A DNA stretch of 64,000 nucleotides, taken from NCBI GenBank assembly GCA_030248195.1, contig JASAND010010598.1, forward strand, positions 62,001-126,000, given 5' to 3'. A program made the translations under genes and the position numbers. The DNA is from Trissonchulus latispiculum (taxonomy: Eukaryota; Nematoda; Enoplea; Enoplida; Ironidae). Each line of letters opens with the position of its first letter. Positions within the stretch are counted from its first letter, which is position 1. This document shows positions 61,801 through 64,000 of this stretch, piece by piece. The notes under the pieces are model-generated. The model was not told where the DNA came from, made no database searches, and saw only the letters and a list, made by a program, of their open reading frames with translations.

Positions 61801-63710
61801 ATATTTCATCAAAGTTGCTGACCCCCAATTCCAACGTTGCAAAACAGTCAAATTTGGCTGTTCGCAAACTTAAAAAATTAATTAAAAATTTTTGAAGCCC
61901 TAAATTAAAATTCTGCTTCCTACAAATCACCCTTCTAGATCGTACTTGTGATATAAGATGGACGTTGAAGTGATCCGTTTTGTCGTTGGCGAGATTTCTC
62001 TGGCGCACGGAAAAAATCACCACTTTTTCCGTTTCCTATGTTTAACACATACTGACATCAACTTTGAGGTGAAATTACTCGCTAACCGTAAGAGATCCGA
62101 CCTTCATTTCAAAAACTCGTTAAAATATACCAATCGGACAACAAAATATGTGAAAATGAGCAAAATCGGAGATGGTCGAAAAATCGGCCAAAAATGGACC
62201 CCCCCCCCTTAAGTGCACTCACTCGCTGACCACTCTGCCAGACTGATACTAGTATTCAGTGTTTTTTTTTGCTCAAAAACGCGTGTAATTACACACTTTT
62301 TTCTGGAAAATAGCAAAAAAATTTTGGCGACTGTGTAACGTTACACCAAAATTTTGGACAAATTTTACCAAATGGTCGGAACTTTTTCCATTGCTCATTC
62401 ATTTGTTTCCACATATTTACCGTTTCTGGGGGGCTTCGCCCCCCAGACCCCCCTTTTACACCATGTCTCGCATTTTATTTCCGGTATTATTTAAGTATAT
62501 ATTAGTTATATGCATATTATATTTGCTATATTTGTTCGTTCTTGTATTAAAAACGCGTACACACCAAAATTTTTCAGCTTATGAAGCAAAATTTAACTGG
62601 TTCCTTGCCAAGTTTTGTGCAACAGGACGCCTTTCGAAAAATTATGCTCCTTCGGTGCACTGGTGTTTTCCTTCGTTCTATCAAGTCAAAACCAATAAAT
62701 GCAAATCATCGATGTAACTGCTCAATTTTTTAATTTTGTCGATCAGATTTGGTGAAACTCCAAATATTGCTGTAAATAAGACGTTAAAATTTTACTGATA
62801 ATTTTTTAACGGAATAATTTTGTTAACTATATATATAAAATTGTATACATGTGTTAAGCAAAACGCGCGTAAATTAGGAATTTTTAGGTAGTTACACACT
62901 TTTTTCTGAAAAATAGCAAAAAATTTTGGAGAGGTGTGTAACGTTACACATAAGCCGTCGGCGAAAAAAAAACACTGCTAGTATTCGGCGGGCGTCGTCA
63001 GTGGGCAGTAGCGTACCGACATAGTAGTTGCAGCGTTAGGTTTTTGAACCCCTGATTGAAAAGGAATAGAAAAGCGTTTCTGCCCTAGTTAGTTTATTAG
63101 TTAGCTAATTAGAACATACTAATTAATTACCTCATAGTCAGGACCACCCAACACTTTCGGCCGGATAATGGCGTCAGGATTGGCCTGGCGAAGGGCGTCC
63201 TCACAGCGACGTCGACGATCAATTTCCTGCGGAAAAAAACAATTTTTGATACATATTTGTACCACAAGAAAAAACAATTTCAAGCAATTCACGTCAGAAG
63301 ACATTTTGATTCAATGACGTCTGTGGAAGAGCATGCTTCTAAAACACTCTTCATTTTAAGGTGTCAATATGCGATTTTGCACTACGTACGCCATAATTCT
63401 TTTCTCTTCCTACACTGCACAAAACTTCAAAGAAATATCAAAACAACAACCAAAACACCAATTTTTTGAGAAAAAAAATCCCCTCCCAAAATAAACCACA
63501 TACGTACCCGTTCTAGGCGTCGGCGCCACTGGTCTTCACGCTGCTGCATCAGGTCAGCGCAGTGCGTCAGCGTTGCCAATATGCCGGCCGTCGTTGCCTT
63601 GAAGGTCAACGCCTCTCCCTTGAAATCAATGGCATGCGTACCACTGCCCGGTATATGCAGGGAACCAAACAGACCGTTCGGCCCACCCATAATATGGCCA
63701 TTGGCAGAGA
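55730..63710 (-). CDS. CERT1: Ceramide transfer protein (3' eight coding exons; 5' end outside window)
   Basis: CERT carries ceramide from the ER to the trans-Golgi for sphingomyelin synthesis. Coding exons, in order on the minus strand: 63710-63508, 63226-63131, 60563-60477, 60157-60062, 58700-58539, 58205-58142, 57589-57387, 56727-56580, 55857-55730. That is nine segments when the N-most is counted; all have GT/AG borders and compatible phases. The part present is the middle region ([21 protein letters not shown], then a coiled coil), a degenerate FFAT-like motif and the full START domain ([21 protein letters not shown] to LKRFTQYV). The N-terminal PH domain must lie to the right of this window. 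Close motif-by-motif agreement with vertebrate CERT. Introns are loaded with MITEs. Confidence 0.93.
56580..56727 (-). CDS. CERT1: CERT1 exon, START domain
   Basis: Acceptor TTGTAG|GTCAAC, donor GCTCAAG|GTATGG. Encodes [20 protein letters not shown] to [10 protein letters not shown], the strand region of START lining the ceramide cavity. Confidence 0.92.
56831..57269. mobile_element. CAAGAGTACATAATA MITE, member 5, 5' truncated, carrying a nested hAT MITE
   Basis: Starts inside the family sequence (GGCTGACC at 56831) and ends at TATTATGTACTCTTG (57269). It lies in a CERT1 intron and is split by the element at 57099-57246. Confidence 0.75.
57099..57246. mobile_element. hAT MITE, CAAGGCCGCACCCAG TIR, TSD CTCTTATG
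   Basis: 148 bp. TIRs CAAGGCCGCACCCAGG / CCTGGGTGCGGGCCTG. Perfect 8-bp duplication CTCTTATG (57091-57098, 57247-57254), which is itself part of the host MITE end. Second member at 57689-57944. Confidence 0.9.
57387..57589 (-). CDS. CERT1: CERT1 exon, START domain
   Basis: Acceptor AATTCCAG|CC, donor GTTCCT|GTGAGT. Encodes [20 protein letters not shown] then [20 protein letters not shown] and [10 protein letters not shown]; the first codon is split with the previous exon. Confidence 0.93.
57689..57944. mobile_element. hAT MITE, second member, TSD ATGAGCGG/GTGAGCGG
   Basis: 256 bp with the same TIR (AGGCCGCACCCAGG / CCTGGGTGCGGGCC). Flanking octamers ATGAGCGG (57681-57688) and GTGAGCGG (57945-57952) differ at one base. 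Confidence 0.82.
58142..58205 (-). CDS. CERT1: CERT1 exon, START domain
   Basis: 64 nt. Acceptor AATTTCAG|GGAGTC, donor GGGATA|GTAAGT. Encodes [20 protein letters not shown], the conserved V-x-NDWE-like turn. Confidence 0.9.
58539..58700 (-). CDS. CERT1: CERT1 exon, start of START domain
   Basis: Acceptor GTTCCAG|ATTAAT, donor ATTCAG|GTTACC. Encodes [38 protein letters not shown] and [10 protein letters not shown]. Confidence 0.93.
59309..59701. mobile_element. CTGGGCTTATTCTA TIR element, TSD CTATAA
   Basis: 393 bp in a CERT1 intron. Ends CTGGGCTTATTCTACTGGG / CCATAGAATAAGCCCAG. Direct repeats CTATAA at 59303-59308 and 59702-59707. The inside is made of long C runs with CAAAAAATCGCCCC units and a CCGGCTTCGCCGG hairpin (59485-59497). 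Confidence 0.85.
59862..59995. mobile_element. CAGGGGCC..GTTATCAACG TIR MITE, 134 bp
   Basis: Ends CAGGGGCCAATGTTATCAACG / CGTTGATAACATCGGCCCCTG (first 20 bases mirrored). The inner part has four CCCGGGTT/AACCCGGG motifs. Partial relative at 37326-37396. No duplication recognised. Confidence 0.8.
60062..60157 (-). CDS. CERT1: CERT1 exon, linker before START
   Basis: 96 nt. Acceptor TTTTTAG|GTTGAG, donor AAAGAG|GTATGC. Encodes [20 protein letters not shown] to HPLYKE, poorly conserved linker. Confidence 0.85.
60477..60563 (-). CDS. CERT1: CERT1 exon with FFAT-like motif
   Basis: 87 nt. Acceptor TGTTCCAG|GAGGG, donor TTTAGA|GTAGGA. Encodes [20 protein letters not shown]. The EWHDALD heptad (60513-60533) sits where vertebrate CERT has its VAP-binding FFAT motif. 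Confidence 0.9.
60973..62208. mobile_element. TTAA-flanked foldback element, GGGGGGGGGTCCA TIR
   Basis: 1236 bp in a CERT1 intron. Flanked by TTAA (60969-60972, 62209-62212). Ends GGGGGGGGTCCACC / GGACCCCCCCCC; arms share CGATTTTGCTCATTTTCACA. Further inverted pairs inside (for example GTGATTTGTAGGAAG at 61750 with its complement at 61916). TTAA duplication is typical of piggyBac and Kolobok superfamilies. No transposase. Its right arm contains the GACCGTCTCCG part of repeat D1. Confidence 0.82.
62257..62977. mobile_element. Non-autonomous hAT element, TSD CTAGTATT
   Basis: 721 bp in a CERT1 intron. TIRs CAGTGTTTTTTTTT / AAAAAAAAACACTG. Perfect 8-bp duplication CTAGTATT (62249-62256, 62978-62985). 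Two direct copies of TTACACACTTTTTTCTG...GTGTAACGTTACAC lie near each end. A CTGGGGGGCTTCGCCCCCCAG hairpin lies at 62427-62448. No transposase frame. Confidence 0.93.
63131..63226 (-). CDS. CERT1: CERT1 exon, coiled-coil region
   Basis: 96 nt. Acceptor TCCGCAG|GAAATT, donor TATGAG|GTAATT. Encodes [20 protein letters not shown] to VLGGPDYE, the conserved GGPDYE-EGP junction of CERT. Confidence 0.92.
63508..63710 (-). CDS. CERT1: CERT1 exon, middle region and coiled coil
   Basis: 203 nt, first coding exon inside the window. Acceptor GTTTTTCAG|TCTCTG, donor GAACGG|GTACGT. Encodes SANGHIMGG..., then [20 protein letters not shown] and [13 protein letters not shown]. It begins mid-codon, so coding continues further right. 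Confidence 0.92.
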
Positions 63711-64000
63711 CTGAAAAACATGAAATCAATGTTAATTTTATTACGGGAAAAGGAAGGCATTTTCAGCTAACGACTTTTAAATCAGAAAAATTTCCAGGCG
63801 TGGGGTGCAAACTGTTTAAAAATCCACGAATGCAGGTTTTGCGATTTGGTAACTTTTTCGTGTAAACATACCTAAGTGCAAATTTAGATAATTCTATTTA
63901 TCCTCCGATTTCGGGGATAGTGGATAGGTAGGACGTGGCTTCGCCTGGTAGAGATGATTAGTGTACAAGAATACCATTTGAAAGAGGTCTTGATTATAAT
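63711..64000 (-). other. Upstream intron of CERT1
   Basis: No further exon is visible before the window edge. Confidence 0.6.

Noticed and set aside
62257..62977. Coding gene at 62391-62717
   Set aside because: The frame lies wholly inside a non-autonomous hAT element and has no recognisable domain.
1..64000. CRISPR arrays, operons or bacterial contamination
   Set aside because: Spliced genes, LINEs, SINE-like Pol III promoters and MITEs throughout; direct repeats are not regularly spaced.

Overview
This is a 64-kb piece of an AT-rich, intron-containing animal genome, almost certainly an invertebrate; I cannot name the species. Evidence: spliced genes for three conserved animal proteins, tRNA-derived Pol III promoters, and a retroelement mix (CR1-like LINEs, an RNase H-bearing LINE with a 2A peptide, a Penelope-like element with an N-terminal GIY-YIG domain, LTR elements) typical of invertebrate phyla. 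There is no bacterial-style gene organisation.

Host genes, all on the minus strand: (1) SLC25A26, the mitochondrial S-adenosylmethionine carrier (38624-40718, two coding exons), with a second, partly disabled copy of its last exon at 34002-34410; (2) a small ORF matching the anaphase-promoting-complex subunit ANAPC13 (47950-48198); (3) the 3' part of the ceramide-transfer protein gene CERT1 (55730-63710, eight coding exons, running off the right edge). They are functionally unrelated housekeeping genes.

Layout. 1-7.7 kb: a 450-bp palindrome, hairpin tandem repeats, a tRNA-like SINE head and a 1.1-1.3 kb direct duplication. 7.3-22.2 kb: a TIR MITE, two copies of a dispersed repeat, a solo LTR, a Penelope fragment, a dead CR1-like LINE, an LTR element with gag and an envelope-like ORF but no pol, and a decayed N-terminal-endonuclease Penelope-like element. 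22.5-33 kb: GGTCCCCGTTTGG arrays, a complete LTR element (23263-29571, CTAG target duplication, PIF/Harbinger element nested in one LTR) that also lacks pol, then a second CR1-like LINE. 33.7-41.2 kb: SLC25A26 and its duplicated exon, a 2.65-kb TIR element between them, several MITEs. 42.2-46.5 kb: an I/Ingi-type LINE encoding 2A, PHD finger, endonuclease, RT and RNase H. 46.5-55.7 kb: tRNA-like sequence, ANAPC13, a non-autonomous hAT element, more MITEs, long AT-rich sequence. 55.7-64 kb: CERT1, whose introns hold two hAT MITEs, a CTGGGC TIR element, a TTAA-flanked foldback element and another hAT element.

Most of the window is therefore mobile DNA. Several insertions are datable by nesting and by intact target duplications. 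The main points for follow-up are a MITE family with 7-bp target duplications, two unrelated LTR families that both lack pol but encode a gag-linked membrane ORF, the 2A-bearing LINE with no upstream AUG, and the duplicated SLC25A26 terminal exon with complementary defects.
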